A DNA stretch of 64,000 nucleotides. It comes from Cinnamomum chago. Lineage: Eukaryota > Streptophyta > Magnoliopsida > Laurales > Lauraceae. Position 1 is the first letter of the stretch. Each line of letters begins with the position of its first letter. Location: positions 21,336,501 through 21,400,500 of the forward strand of contig CP142454.1 of NCBI GenBank assembly GCA_038049695.1. The letters are read 5' to 3'. The position numbers and the translations under genes were made by a program. This document shows positions 22,096 to 33,605 of this stretch, piece after piece. Under the pieces are notes generated by a model, which was given only the letters and a program-made list of their open reading frames with translations, searched no databases and was not told the origin of the DNA.

Positions 22096-25000
22096 ATGCG
22101 GAAAAAGAGAGATAGAAGAGAATATTTCAAAAAATATTATAAAAATTTGAGTGATGACAAGAAGGCAGAACTACAGAAAAAAAGGAGAGAGGCATACAAA
22201 AGAAAAAAAGTAAGAATGACACTTGATTCACAATTCTCTTCATCAACAAACTCTATTTCTGAACCAGGTATAGTAATAACAAATATATATATTTTATTCT
22301 TTTCCTAAAGTTATGTATCAATTATTGAAACTCTTATAATTGACTAACAATTCTTTGGTTTTCACTATACTAACTATCATAGTGAATCAACTTGACTATC
22401 TTTCATCAACAACATCAAACAAAGGAAAACAACAAATTGAGTACTACAGCACTTATGAAGTTGGTAAGAATTACAACCTGTAATCACTTAACACTTAAAG
22501 TATGGGCATATTGTAAGTTTTTTTATTTATTTATTTAATAGGATCAACATCAAAAGCGCGTCGTCACTCTGCTTCATCAAAAAAAAAGAATGAAGCTCCT
22601 AGAGGTAATAAAACATTATACATACTTCATTTTCTCTTGAAAAAAGTACCGAAGTTCATTATTCATAACAAAACTATGCCTTACAAAATTTCATCAATGC
22701 TAATTACAATTTTATAATAATATTCATTCTATTATAGAATATATAATAACAAAAAATAGTAAAACATTAAGCTAGAAAATTCTTAAAATGATAAGTCCAT
22801 ATATAATTATCTATTTTTTTTAAAAAAATCTTCAATGTAACTAAACTATACTTCTTTCTTGCTTTTATATTTATTGTAGATAAAATCCCTTCTAGCTCCA
22901 CATCCATTGATGAAGTTCTTCAAAATATATCTCAACAACCATCTATTTTGCCATCTTCTTCAACATGTGAATATTGCAATGCAAAGAGACTTCATCGTGA
23001 ACCTACAAGCTTCTGCTGCTCCTCCGGTCAAGTATCACTGGTTTCAAATCATGCCCCCGAAGAACTTCATTCGCTATTTAAGTCAAACTCAAATGATGCT
23101 TTGGAATTTAGAAAATATGTTCGTACATATAATAACACTCTTGCATTCACATCATTTGGTGTCAAATATGATAGAGATCTTTGCAGAAGACAAAAAGGTA
23201 TATATACATTCAAGGTACAAGGTCAGATATACCACTATATCAATGACTTGGTACCCACAGATGGACGTCCTTCTTGCTTGCAACTCTATTTTTATGATAC
23301 GGAACATGAACTGGAGAACCGCATACAAGCATCATCAAAAATTAATTCAGGCATCATTCAAAAGCTGCTCAATATCTTAACGGTTAATCCATACTGCTCA
23401 TTTTTCCAAAGCCTTCAGCATGTGCCTACTTTGGAAAGCCTTCACATTATAATCAGGTGCGATGTCGGGTTAGACCAAAGAGTGTATAATACTCCGTCAG
23501 AATCACAAGTAGCAGCAATATGGATAGAGAATGATGACTCTGGCACACATGGTGAACGCGATATAATTGTCCATAGTCATTCAGGCCATAGTCACAAAGT
23601 GCAATATTATTTTGGATGTTATGATCCATTGCAATATCCATTATTATTTCCATATGGTGATACTGGATGGCATAAAGGAATACAGAGATTAACTAAAAAA
23701 ATTTCGAGAACTTATTGTCAAGGACAAACATCTCTTAATCCTTCCCAAATATCATCACTAGAAGATCTCCTTCAAAAAGAAAGGCAAGGTACTAATAATA
23801 CATTACTTATTTAAATTATACCGCTAATATTGAACATATTATAAGAATTTTTTTTTATGTTTTCCAGTGAACTAAAAGAAAGTTAGCAAGAGAAAGGATG
23901 TGTCTTGTCGTGAGTATTATTGCTACAAATTACAAATACGAGAAAATTGTCCTTCATTGCTGTTGCACTCAGGTCGTTTGTTACAATAATATGTTGTTGA
24001 CATGTACATCAAGCTAGAGAGCTCTCGGTTGGACTACCTTCGTTATCGACAAGATGAAATACGAGCTGATTTATATCAGGGGCTTGTTGATAGTGTTACA
24101 GTTGGAGAAACTCATGGTTCCAAAGTTGGACATAGAATTATCTTACCAGCATCATTTATAGGTGGTCCAAGAGATATGAGGCGACGTTATATCGATGCAA
24201 TGGCATTGGTTGAACGTTTTGGAAAGCCTGATATATTTTTAACAATGACATGTAATCCTTCTTGGTTTGAAATTAAGAACGAACTTGAATCATCTGAAGA
24301 AGCGCAAAATAGGCCTGATTTGATTGCACGAGTATTTAGAGCAAAACTTGAAGAGCTAAAAGATGATTTGTTAAAAAAATATATATTTGGGCCAATTGCT
24401 GCTTATGTTTATGTCATTGAATTTCAAAAGAGAGGACTTCCACATGCTCATTTCTTACTTATCTTGAAGACAGGCTATAAAATTGTTGTGCCAGAATCAT
24501 TTGACAGATTTGTTTGCGCAGAACTACCTGACAGAGCTAAAAATTCACATTTGTATGCAGCAGTTGTGAAACACATGATGCATGGACCATGTGGAGATTT
24601 AAATCCAAATAATATTTGCATGAGAAAAAATGGTTATTGCAAAAACCATTATCCTAAAGATTTTTCTTGTTCAACAACTCAAGCAAAGAATTCCTATCCA
24701 ATATATAGACGACGCAACACCAATGAACAAGCCAAAGTACGGGGTGCATATTTAGACAATCGATGGGTCATACCGTACAATCCTTACTTACTTGCAAAGT
24801 TTGATTGTCACATGAATGTAGAAATTTGCTCTACAATTAAAGCAGTCAAATATTTGTACAAGTACATCTATAAGGGTCATGACCGTGTTGCATTCCATAT
24901 TACTGGTGATGAAAATACTTCTGATGTTGACGAAATAAAGCAATTTCAAACAGCAAGATGGATTTCACCTCCAGAAGCCACATGGCGAATCTATAAGTTC

Positions 25001-27190
25001 TTATTGAATGAAATTCATCCATCTGTCAAAGGCTTGCAGTTGCATTTAGAAGACAAACAAGTTATATCATTCAAGAAACAAGATAATCTTCTTCATGTGA
25101 TTTCCAATGATCGTGCATCCAGGACAATGTTGACTCAATTTTTCGAAATGAATAGAGTTAACATGGAAGCTCGAAAATGGCTTTATAAAGAATTCCCTGA
25201 ACATTTTGTATGGCACAATGACCAAAGATACTGGAGTGAGAGGAAAAAAGATTGTGCAATTGGAAGAATCATCACGGCAAATCCAATTGAAGGTGAAAGA
25301 TATTATCTGAGGCTATTGTTGAATCATGTTAGAGCACCAGTGTCATTTCAAGATTTGAAATTCTTTAATGGAATTCAAGCATCATCATTCCATGAAGCTG
25401 TACTATTACGAGGGTTGCTCGAATCAGATAATAGTTTTGAAGAATGTTTACAAGAAGCATCTCAATATCAAATGCCACAAAGTTTGCGTCGATTGTTTGC
25501 AACCATTTTGGTGTACTGTAATCCAAGCAATCCTAAAATGTTGTGGGAGAAATTTGAAGATGCTATGTCCGAAGATTATCACTTCCCTGAGTTTTCATCA
25601 AACATAAGGCGGGCAAAAGTACTGGCAAATATAAACTCTGTTTTACAGTCAATGGGAAAAAGCATTATGGACTATGCTTTTACTAATGCAGATATTGAAA
25701 TTGATGAGCAAATATCACACTCAAAGGAAATTGAAGAAGAACTGAGTGTTTCAGTGTCTGAACATGATTTACTTGCAGTGCATACATTGAATGAAAAGCA
25801 GAAACATGCATACAAAATTATATTGCAAAGAGTTTTATGTCAGAGTCCCGGAGCTTTTTTCATTGATGGTCCTGGTGGTACTGGAAAAACATACTTGTAT
25901 CTTGCCCTATTAGCCACATTGAGATCAAAAGGCCTTATTGCTCTTGCAACTGTAACTTCTGGAGTCGCTGCATCAATATTACCAGGTGGTAGAACAGCAC
26001 ACTCCCGTTTCAAAATACCACTTAATATTGAAGAGATAAAGAGCTGTCACATAAACAAACAAGGAAGTGTTGCTCACTTAATTCAAATGGCTAGACTCAT
26101 TATATGGGATGAGGCATCAATGGCAAAGAAAGAAGCAATTGAAGCATTCCATCAAATGTTGCAAGATGTAACTGATTCACAATTGCCATTTGGAGGAAAA
26201 GTAGTTGTATTTGGAGGAGATTTTCGGCAAGTCCTTCCTGTTGTCCCAAGAACAAATAGGCATGAAGCAATCAAAGCAAGTTTGGTTACATCAAAATTGT
26301 GGCCCACATTACAAAAAATCAAACTGACCGAAAACATGAGGGCAAAATTTGACCCATCATTTAGTAAATTCCTCTTACGGGTTGGAAATGGGATACAAAA
26401 TTCCATAAACAATGACAAAATAAAAATCCCAAATGGCATGGTGATTCCTTACAAAGATGACATAACATCAAGGGCCGATTTGATAGAGGCTACATTTCCA
26501 GAGCTAGAAAAAAATTCCAGCAATTCAGATTTTATAGCAAGTCGTGCGATACTAACTCCAAAAAATGATTTCGTTGATGAAATCAATGATTTGCTTTTAA
26601 ACCATTTTCCCGGTTCTCCTGTCAAGTATTACAGCTTTGATTCGGCAATAGATGATACAGAGCAACCTCCACAAGAAGAGTTCTTAAACAGCCTAACACC
26701 AAGTGGACTTCCTCCTCATGAATTAATATTAAAGATCAATTGTCCAATAATGTTGCTGCGAAACATAGATCCACCATCAGGATTATGCAATGGGACAAGA
26801 TTAGTCTGTCGAACATTTACAAAAAATCTAATTGATGCAGAAATAATTGTTGGTCACTATCGAGGAAAACGAGTTTTTATACCAAGAATTCCACTTCAGC
26901 CAGCTGAAAATGACAGATATCCATTCATGTTTAAAAGAAAACAATTTCCAATTCGTCTAAGCTTTGCCATGACTGTCAACAAAGCACAAGGACAAACATT
27001 GGAACATGTTGGTATATATCTTCCACAGCCAGTTTTTTCACATGGCCAACTGTATGTTGCCCTATCCAGAGCGAAAACAGCTTCTACTGTAAAAGTTCTC
27101 ATTAAACCAGCCATAAACGAAACATCAGAAGATGCATGTACATCAAATGTTGTATACCAAGAAATTTTGACACTTGCCAATTCTGTTTAG
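22096..27190 (+). CDS. Helitron Rep/PIF1-type helicase (RepHel), spliced
   Basis: Rolling-circle transposase of plant Helitrons: an HUH endonuclease fused to a PIF1-family 5'-3' DNA helicase. Five exons join in frame: 22096-22267, 22383-22463, 22542-22604, 22880-23788 and 23883-27190. Exon 1 gives a basic coil (EYFKKYYKNLSDDKKAELQK). Exon 4 has a CEYCNAKRLHREP zinc-finger-like start and the Helitron_like_N region. Exon 5 holds GLPHAHFLLIL (HUH motif), KYLYKYIYKG (two catalytic tyrosines), GPGGTGKT (Walker A), IIWDEAS (Walker B), FGGDFRQVLPVVP, LTENMR and VALSRAK (helicase motif VI). One in-frame TAA lies at 23987-23989, where the family normally reads LLQQYVVDMY. The open frame resumes at ATG 24002 (1062 codons), which still contains both catalytic domains. 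Exon 5's acceptor was chosen for frame continuity. Confidence 0.9.
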
Positions 27191-27343
27191 CACCTATTAT
27201 TGTTATAGGTAATTTGAATACCAATTTTTCATATATTTTATTTGTTGCTGTCTATACATATATCTCTACAATTTTCAGACATACACAATCATAATTTTTA
27301 TTTACATCTCTAATCAATAAATGCTTCATTGTTCTTTCTATAG

Positions 27344-30300
27344 GTCTACCAAAATGCTTAGAGATTGTACAAAAATCAAAGATATAACAGAGCGCACATC
27401 AAATTGGACAGCCAAAATAATAGTGAATGAGAAAAGCATTCCTCATCAATCAAGGGCTGGCAACAAAGCATATCAAAACTTAGTATTTAGTGACTCTGAG
27501 GTAAATAAACAACTATATATGCCCTCTTTTGAATTTACTTTTTTTTTTAATGATATTTAAATATTATTTGTTTATAGGTTTACTTGTTTTTTCAGTTTGG
27601 ATTCATTAAACTCTACAATATATTAGGTTACGTAATTGTTTTAGTATGAGAGACTGTTGGTCATAAATAAGTAGCTACTCATCCAAGGTGTGGCCCATAA
27701 TTTAGACATTCTATATTGATTGCATTTTTTTATTTGGATTGATGAATCGAAACTGAAATTTTTTCTTATTTAAGTAAATGAATCGGGCTTAAAATTCTGT
27801 TTCGTTTGGATTCTCTACACCTCCATGTCCGCATAAGATGCATGTTTGATGCATGTTTGCCTTGTCATGCTTGCAAAATAAATACGTGGGCCTCACTTAA
27901 AGATGCATGTTGCCTTGTCATGCTTGAAAAAAAAAATAAGGCTTCATATCTCCTCTATTTCTATCTCTCTCCTTCGAGGTTAGATTCAATGCCTCTCTTC
28001 TCTTGATTGTTCATCTCTCCATGGCAACTATAAAGCTTTTTTTTTCCTCTCTTCTAAAGAGGATGAATACCATCTCTTTGGATTTTCTCCAAGTCACCCC
28101 AACATGTAACACAATTTTGCCTTTCTTCTCAGTTCTCAAAGTGCTTCCATCATTTCTTTTTTATTTTTTGTAATCTATGATGGAATTTGTAGTGTGGGTT
28201 TTTTTCCCTTTTTAATTTTTTTTCCTACATGCTATGAGAAAGAAAATGGTTTTTTTTTTCTTTCTAATAGAAGGATGTTATAATACTAACACCATCTGAT
28301 ATTTCCAGATTTCTCTTCCTGTCTCTCTCTCTTCATTGAAGCACTTTGTTTTTTTGTTTAATTGACTTTAATTTCTTCCAAATATTTTCCTTTTCCAACC
28401 TTTTGCTTTATAAAATTATCAGACAAGAAAACTCCAAGGCCACTATTTTTTTTCGATTGGTGAATGGAAACTGAAATTTTTTCTTATTTCAGTAAGTCAA
28501 TGGAGATTGAAATTCTCTTTTATTTCAATTGATGATTGCATACAGTCACAAAGCATACTATGACCTTTCTGTAATAAACTAAGTGAAACTACCAGAGCAA
28601 CTTTAATTTCTTGTAAATTTTTTCCTTTTCCATGTTTTTGCTTCATAAAATTATTAGCAAAGAAAACTCCAAGATCACCATATATGGAATATTCATCTCC
28701 CGTTGATTAATTTAACAAAACTAGGATAAAAGACAACGTGATTTCTATATAAATTAGATAAAATAAAGTAATCCTATGAAAAATATATATTTAAATCCAG
28801 TGAAAACTAGATATTTACCCCACAACCATAAAATTCACTCCTTTCATTTTTCATCATCATTTGTTTATTTATCATGATTTTGGTTTTTTTTAATGTATGC
28901 AGGGAACGAGGGTCCGAGCCACTATATTTGACACTGATATTGATTTACTTGAAAACACGTTAACTGTATTGAAAAGCTACTATGTGTCAAATATCTCCGT
29001 CCGTCCAAGCAACCCAAGATACAAATTTGAAAATACAAAATATCAGTGGTTCATAAATAGTCACTCTATCATTGAAGAAGTCCTGAAAGAAGATGAAGAT
29101 ATCAATAGCAACATTTACAATTTTACTCCGCTGCCTAATATTCACAAGCAAAATTCAGAGGCAGAAATAGGTAAAAAAATTTATAGTACAATAATATTTA
29201 TGAACTATCATCATCCAAGAAATGTAAATGAACATGCATAATTTTTATTCATTACAATCTTATTTTTCAGACATAATTGCTGTAGTTCTCGATATACTAC
29301 CCCCAAAGAAAGTCAAATCAGAAACATTGCCACTTCAACAAATAGTTCTAGCAGACTCAGAGTATGTCATTTGCTTTTTTAATCATTTAAATCATTTACC
29401 TTCTTAATAACTTTCTCTATTTTCAATTACCATATACTGCCACTAATGCCTTTTTTTTTTTACAATATTTAGTTTCACAACAATCAATTTGTCTATGTGG
29501 AACAACTTCATGGCAAAGGAGATTGACACTCTATCAGCAACGCTAGATACAATGCCGATCATTCTTGTCACACGTACAAAGATCTCATATTATAATGGTA
29601 TAAAAATAGTAAATCTATTTAGTATAGCTATGACAAATTAATGAATACATTAACATGGTTCTTTTCTTTTTCTTTTTTTTTTCTTCTCAGGTATAGTCGG
29701 TCTAAATACAAGACATTCCTCAACACTAATCATTAACCCTGACATACCAATTGCCACCACATTACACACTTGGTAATTACAGATCATTATTCAGACCAAT
29801 TTTTCCTCTTTAATGAAACTACATAAAATTATTCTTATAAGATAGATTTTTTAATATCATAAATTATTTCTTGCTAGGTGTTTAAACCATGAGGCTAAGC
29901 TTATTGAACTACGAACAAATATGTCTCAAGCAAACATTCCAACTGCATCGGCAACAACAACTACAAACATCGAAGACATTCTGAATGCAAAAACATTAGT
30001 ACTTTAATCAATCAACTTCATTTCTTTTCAAATCAACTTCATTTTCTCAATTCAACAATTGCTTAATAATGCAAAGTCTTCTCTTCAGAATGTTATACAT
30101 CACATAAGAGCATCAATTTCAGTGGATAATCTGCAACAAAAGTTTTGGTACATGGGTTGTAGTGGATGCAAGAAGAAAACAACAGAAAAATATAACACTG
30201 AAATCTCTTGTTCATGTACCTACAAAGAAACCACAGCACAACCATGGTAAGACAATTTTTACATATAATATATATATATATATATGTAAATACTAATTAA

Positions 30301-30671
30301 CTGATTCTTGAATTTCAGGTTTAAAGTTGTTGCAAATATTTATGACTCCACAGGATCAATTTCAGCAACATTATTTGGAAATGAAATCAAGAAACTTTCT
30401 TCATGCACGACAATTCAAATGATGAATTTTTCAGAGCAAGTATGCTTCTATCAAATTCACCTCATTACCAATACTTACATATCCAATTCCTATAAAATGC
30501 TGAACTTATCATTTTATTTTAATGTAGGGACAAATCAGTGAAATCAAAGACATTATCGACAAATTCAATCGACAAGAATACATATTTCAGCTGAAAGCCT
30601 ATCAATACAACTCAGAAGTAAACTTCACGGTTGTGTCAATTGATGACGTTCCTAATGAAAGCCAAGCATAG
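27344..30671 (+). CDS. RPA1-like single-stranded DNA-binding protein of the Helitron
   Basis: Replication protein A large-subunit homologue that plant Helitrons carry, presumed to coat single-stranded DNA during rolling-circle transposition. Nine exons with GT/AG borders fit: 27344-27500, 28903-29170, 29271-29361, 29473-29597, 29691-29772, 29878-29998, 30077-30246, 30319-30439 and 30528-30671. A plausible start is ATG 27354. Exon 1 encodes the first OB-fold (KMLRDCTKIKDITERTSNW), exon 2 the continuation (GTRVRATIFDTDIDLLENTL). Later exons give DIIAVVLDILPPK and MWNNFMAKEIDTL; the zinc ribbon reads FWYMGCSGCKKKTT and CSCTYKETTAQPW, followed by the C-terminal OB-fold (FKVVANIYDSTGSISATLFG). The stop is at 30669-30671. 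The acceptor of exon 7 is weak. Intron 1 (1.4 kb) may hold an A/T-rich insertion. It starts about 150 bases after the helicase stop. Confidence 0.85.
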
Positions 30672-31431
30672 ACAATGTGTCAGAAACAATACTTTGTAAA
30701 TATTAATTGTAAATATTAACTTCTACTATTAGTCACACTTCAACTATGTATCAAAATCATATAACGATGATAGTTCCTTTCTTTTGTCTTACTTCAAGCA
30801 TGCAACTGCATCCAGTTGAATGATATCTTGAGAGTTTTTGAAAAAGATGCTATCTAGAGACTTTTGTTTTTCTCTGATTATTAGTCTTTTATTTCTGCTT
30901 CTCTGTCTTACAAATTGACACACTTTTCTATGTCAACAATGAATTATGACCTTCTGCATTCTTTTAAATCACATAATTCTTACTATATATGCAAATTGAA
31001 CTTCAAACCATCATGAATCAAATTTATATTGATCATAAACCATCATAAATTCTTTTGGAGTGGCATCAAAACTGTAAATTACATCATGTCTTCTCTGCAG
31101 AACATCAAAAAATAGAGCTCATGTAGTTCCTTATTCATCTCTCACCACCCCAACCTAAGTGCTTCCTCTATCTCCTACCCGCAAGACACCATCATCCATC
31201 AACTATATGGATTGGAGCTTTCTACAATGATTTTCTAGAGATGAGCCTCCACTCTCTATTCAATTTGTGAGTTTTTCTTACTTTAATTTATCTATACCCA
31301 ACATTTCAAATTCATAAATTTGCATGAGTATTGAGTCACAACAGAACACCAATTACACAGTAATTCATATTTTTATATGCATGTAAAACATATCCTTAAC
31401 TAATCCAGCTAAAACTCTATTTGCAATGCAG
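30672..31431. other. Helitron interior, no gene seen
   Basis: A/T-rich sequence after the RPA stop codon. It probably includes the RPA 3' UTR. No motif is recognised on either strand. Confidence 0.4.
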
Positions 31432-31578
31432 CTACTTACAAAGAACTTTAGACTTGCTTTGAGTGAAGTGGGAAGGCAAAAGATGGATATTGCTAAAAAG
31501 CATGAAGCAACAGTAACAGCCACTCTAAATGCTCTAAATGCACATCTTTTCTCTAGACATGTCTTCATGGGCACAAAG
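31432..31578 (+). pseudogene. Unidentified exon, probably captured
   Basis: An open block of 49 codons is bounded by an acceptor (TTTGCAATGCAG) and a donor (AAAG|GTTAGT). It reads LLTKNFRLALSEVGRQKMDI, then AKKHEATVTATLNALNAHLF and ends SRHVFMGTK. The ALNAHL...F.G pattern faintly recalls the C-terminal domain of GST-like folds (EF1B-gamma type), but this is too weak for a name. Clean splice borders and an uninterrupted frame suggest a real exon of some host gene picked up by the Helitron. Confidence 0.4.
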
Positions 31579-32323
31579 GTTAGTCCGCTTAATTTCTCCT
31601 TCGTTTTTCTCTACACCACAACGCCCTAAGAAAGGAAAACTAGATGCAACCTCTCCATTCTCTTAAACATGATTGCATATTAATTACATATTTTTTGCCA
31701 TTGTCCTAATTCCCTTTCACTTATAAATGTGAAGGATTTCGTGTTTTGCTAGATTACATTTGGGTTCCAATGCATTACCATTAAAAAAAAGGGAAAAAAT
31801 GTCGCTTTGACTGAACACTTCTGCCTGTTACACATGTGGCATATTTGGTGGATCCCTTACACATGCTATAAACCTTTCGGGTTTTTTTGGGCTACTACGT
31901 GCTATAAACATTGTAAGACTCAATTGCAATGTTTATAGATGAAGCTTCTTTGAAACAATTTGGCAAACTTCTAAAATTGTTGATAAACTAAGTTTCACAT
32001 CAGTATAGTGGCAATACTCAGTGTTTTATTTGGTCTTCTAATGACATTATTTTATGTCAATTTATGATATGTTGCTCAATACGATTTAAGAATATTAATG
32101 AACTATAGGTAGATCTTCCATAAAACAATTAATTCCTATGAATTCTAACAAATTTCATATTTCTTGTCATAGTGCTCAACAAATTATTGCAATATGCTTA
32201 TTTCTCTTTCCTTTTGCATTTAGGTGTAGCATTGAAAATTACACTCTTCTAATTGTTTTCTGATGTGCCTTTTTAAATGATACGCCAAGTCATAAAGGAA
32301 TGCAACCAAGGCATTATAACAAT

Positions 32324-32764
32324 GAACAAGGCCAAGAATGCTATCTTTACCATCCCCCTTGAATTCACCCAATGCAATTGCAAACGGAAAGAAATGCAAC
32401 AATCCTAAGGACCTTGATGAAGTTCTTGCTATACAATTTTGCAACACTAATTTCATAGCTTTGCAGCTTGGAAAATATGATCTACTAAATTGTAATATGT
32501 TCTTCAATCTCTTTTCGCCACAGTAAAATATGAAACTCGGCTTGAAGATGGAACTGTTATCTCCAAATCTTATGGAATGGACTATACTATTAAACATGGT
32601 AAGTTTGCTGATTGATTAACTAGGCACAAGTTCTTAATCAATTGTTTATAAATTTACTTATGTAAGAGTGGCCTTCCAATGAGGATTCTTTTGTCTTGCT
32701 TTCTCAAAGGCTATGAAAACAATGAAGAACGGGGAGAAGCTGTTGATGGCTGTCAAACCTCAAT
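32324..32764 (+). pseudogene. Captured fragment of an FKBP62/ROF1-type immunophilin (three exons)
   Basis: Three exon-like pieces in order. About 32324-32427 reads KAKNAIFTIPLEFT and, after a frameshift, NNPKDLDEVL. 32524-32598 reads KYETRLEDGTVISKSYGM and DYTIKHG. 32710-32764 reads AMKTMKNGEKLLMAVKPQ. These match the end of FK506-binding domain 1, the linker, and domain 2 of plant multidomain FKBPs (AIFTIPPELAYG; NPKDPDEVLVKYEARLEDGT; AVKTMKxGEKVLLTVKPQYG). Introns are retained, but the residues between KDG and KAVKTM are missing and the first exon is frameshifted, so it cannot encode a working peptidyl-prolyl isomerase. It is carried in the Helitron in sense with the helicase gene. Confidence 0.8.
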
Positions 32765-33473
32765 GTAAGTGCATCCTTAGCAACTTTATTTTTTTTGGAT
32801 GCCAATTATCATCATTGTAATACTTTAAATAAGAATCTTCATCTTTTAACAATGCTGGTATGTTACTTGTTCAAATGGATTTGGAACTTCTAATTTTGAC
32901 TTTCACTCTGCAATAAATGACATATTTCACATCTTCATGAATATATCTAGACATATCTTCTATAAATCTAGCTCCGACAACAGCAGTTTTGATGATAGAG
33001 AATTTGAATTTGCAGAGTACATGCTTCTACAAACCTACAATCCACAAGTGATTCATAATAATATTGATAAAAAGGAAGCATGAAAAGGTACATTTTTTAA
33101 AACCATTAATAAAACTATCCACATTTTTTATTTCTATATGATTTGCAAAGTAAGAAAGGGAGGAAGAAAAGTACATAAGAAAATGAAATTGACAATTTAA
33201 CATGCCTTAACATCTCACCTCAAACTTCTCATCCTAAAACTGCTACGTTGCCTCCGCCTATATATTGTAGTATTTGAATTTAAGTTGTTTATTTTAGTTG
33301 TTGCATTTCTTTGATAACAACAATATTATTTTATACTTGACCATGATTTATACAGCCTACTTGACCACATTCATTTCCCCGTTCATTTTTTGATTCCCTT
33401 TACAACTTCTTTTGTATTATTTCAATTTCTATTGGTCTTTTATGAATTACCTCTATTATTTCTTCTTTTGCAG
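32765..33473. other. Helitron interior between two captured fragments
   Basis: A/T-rich and mostly without recognisable coding. A short open block near 32970-33082 (reading about SSDNSSFDDREFEFAEYM) could be another exon remnant, but I recognise no family. Confidence 0.35.
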
Positions 33474-33605
33474 AGATTTTTGACGAAGTTTTGGAAAATG
33501 TGTCCTACATGACATTTTTTTCTCCTACGATTTCAATGGAGATGTGGAGCCTTTGGCCTTTGATGATCGATGCTTTGGCGGAATGGGCTATAGATTTCTT
33601 TGAAA
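33474..33605 (+). pseudogene. Captured exon of a SAD2/IPO8-type importin
   Basis: Between an acceptor (TTCTTTTGCAG) and a donor (GAAA|GTAAGT) the frame reads [20 protein letters not shown] followed by [20 protein letters not shown] and FFE. The block YMTF(F/Y)SPTIS.(E/D)MWSLWPLMM(E/D)AL..WAIDFF is highly conserved in plant importin-beta proteins of the SAD2/importin-7/8 group, nuclear transport receptors of about 1,000 residues. Only this single exon is present. It is open and has both splice sites, so capture was probably recent compared with the FKBP piece. Confidence 0.8.
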
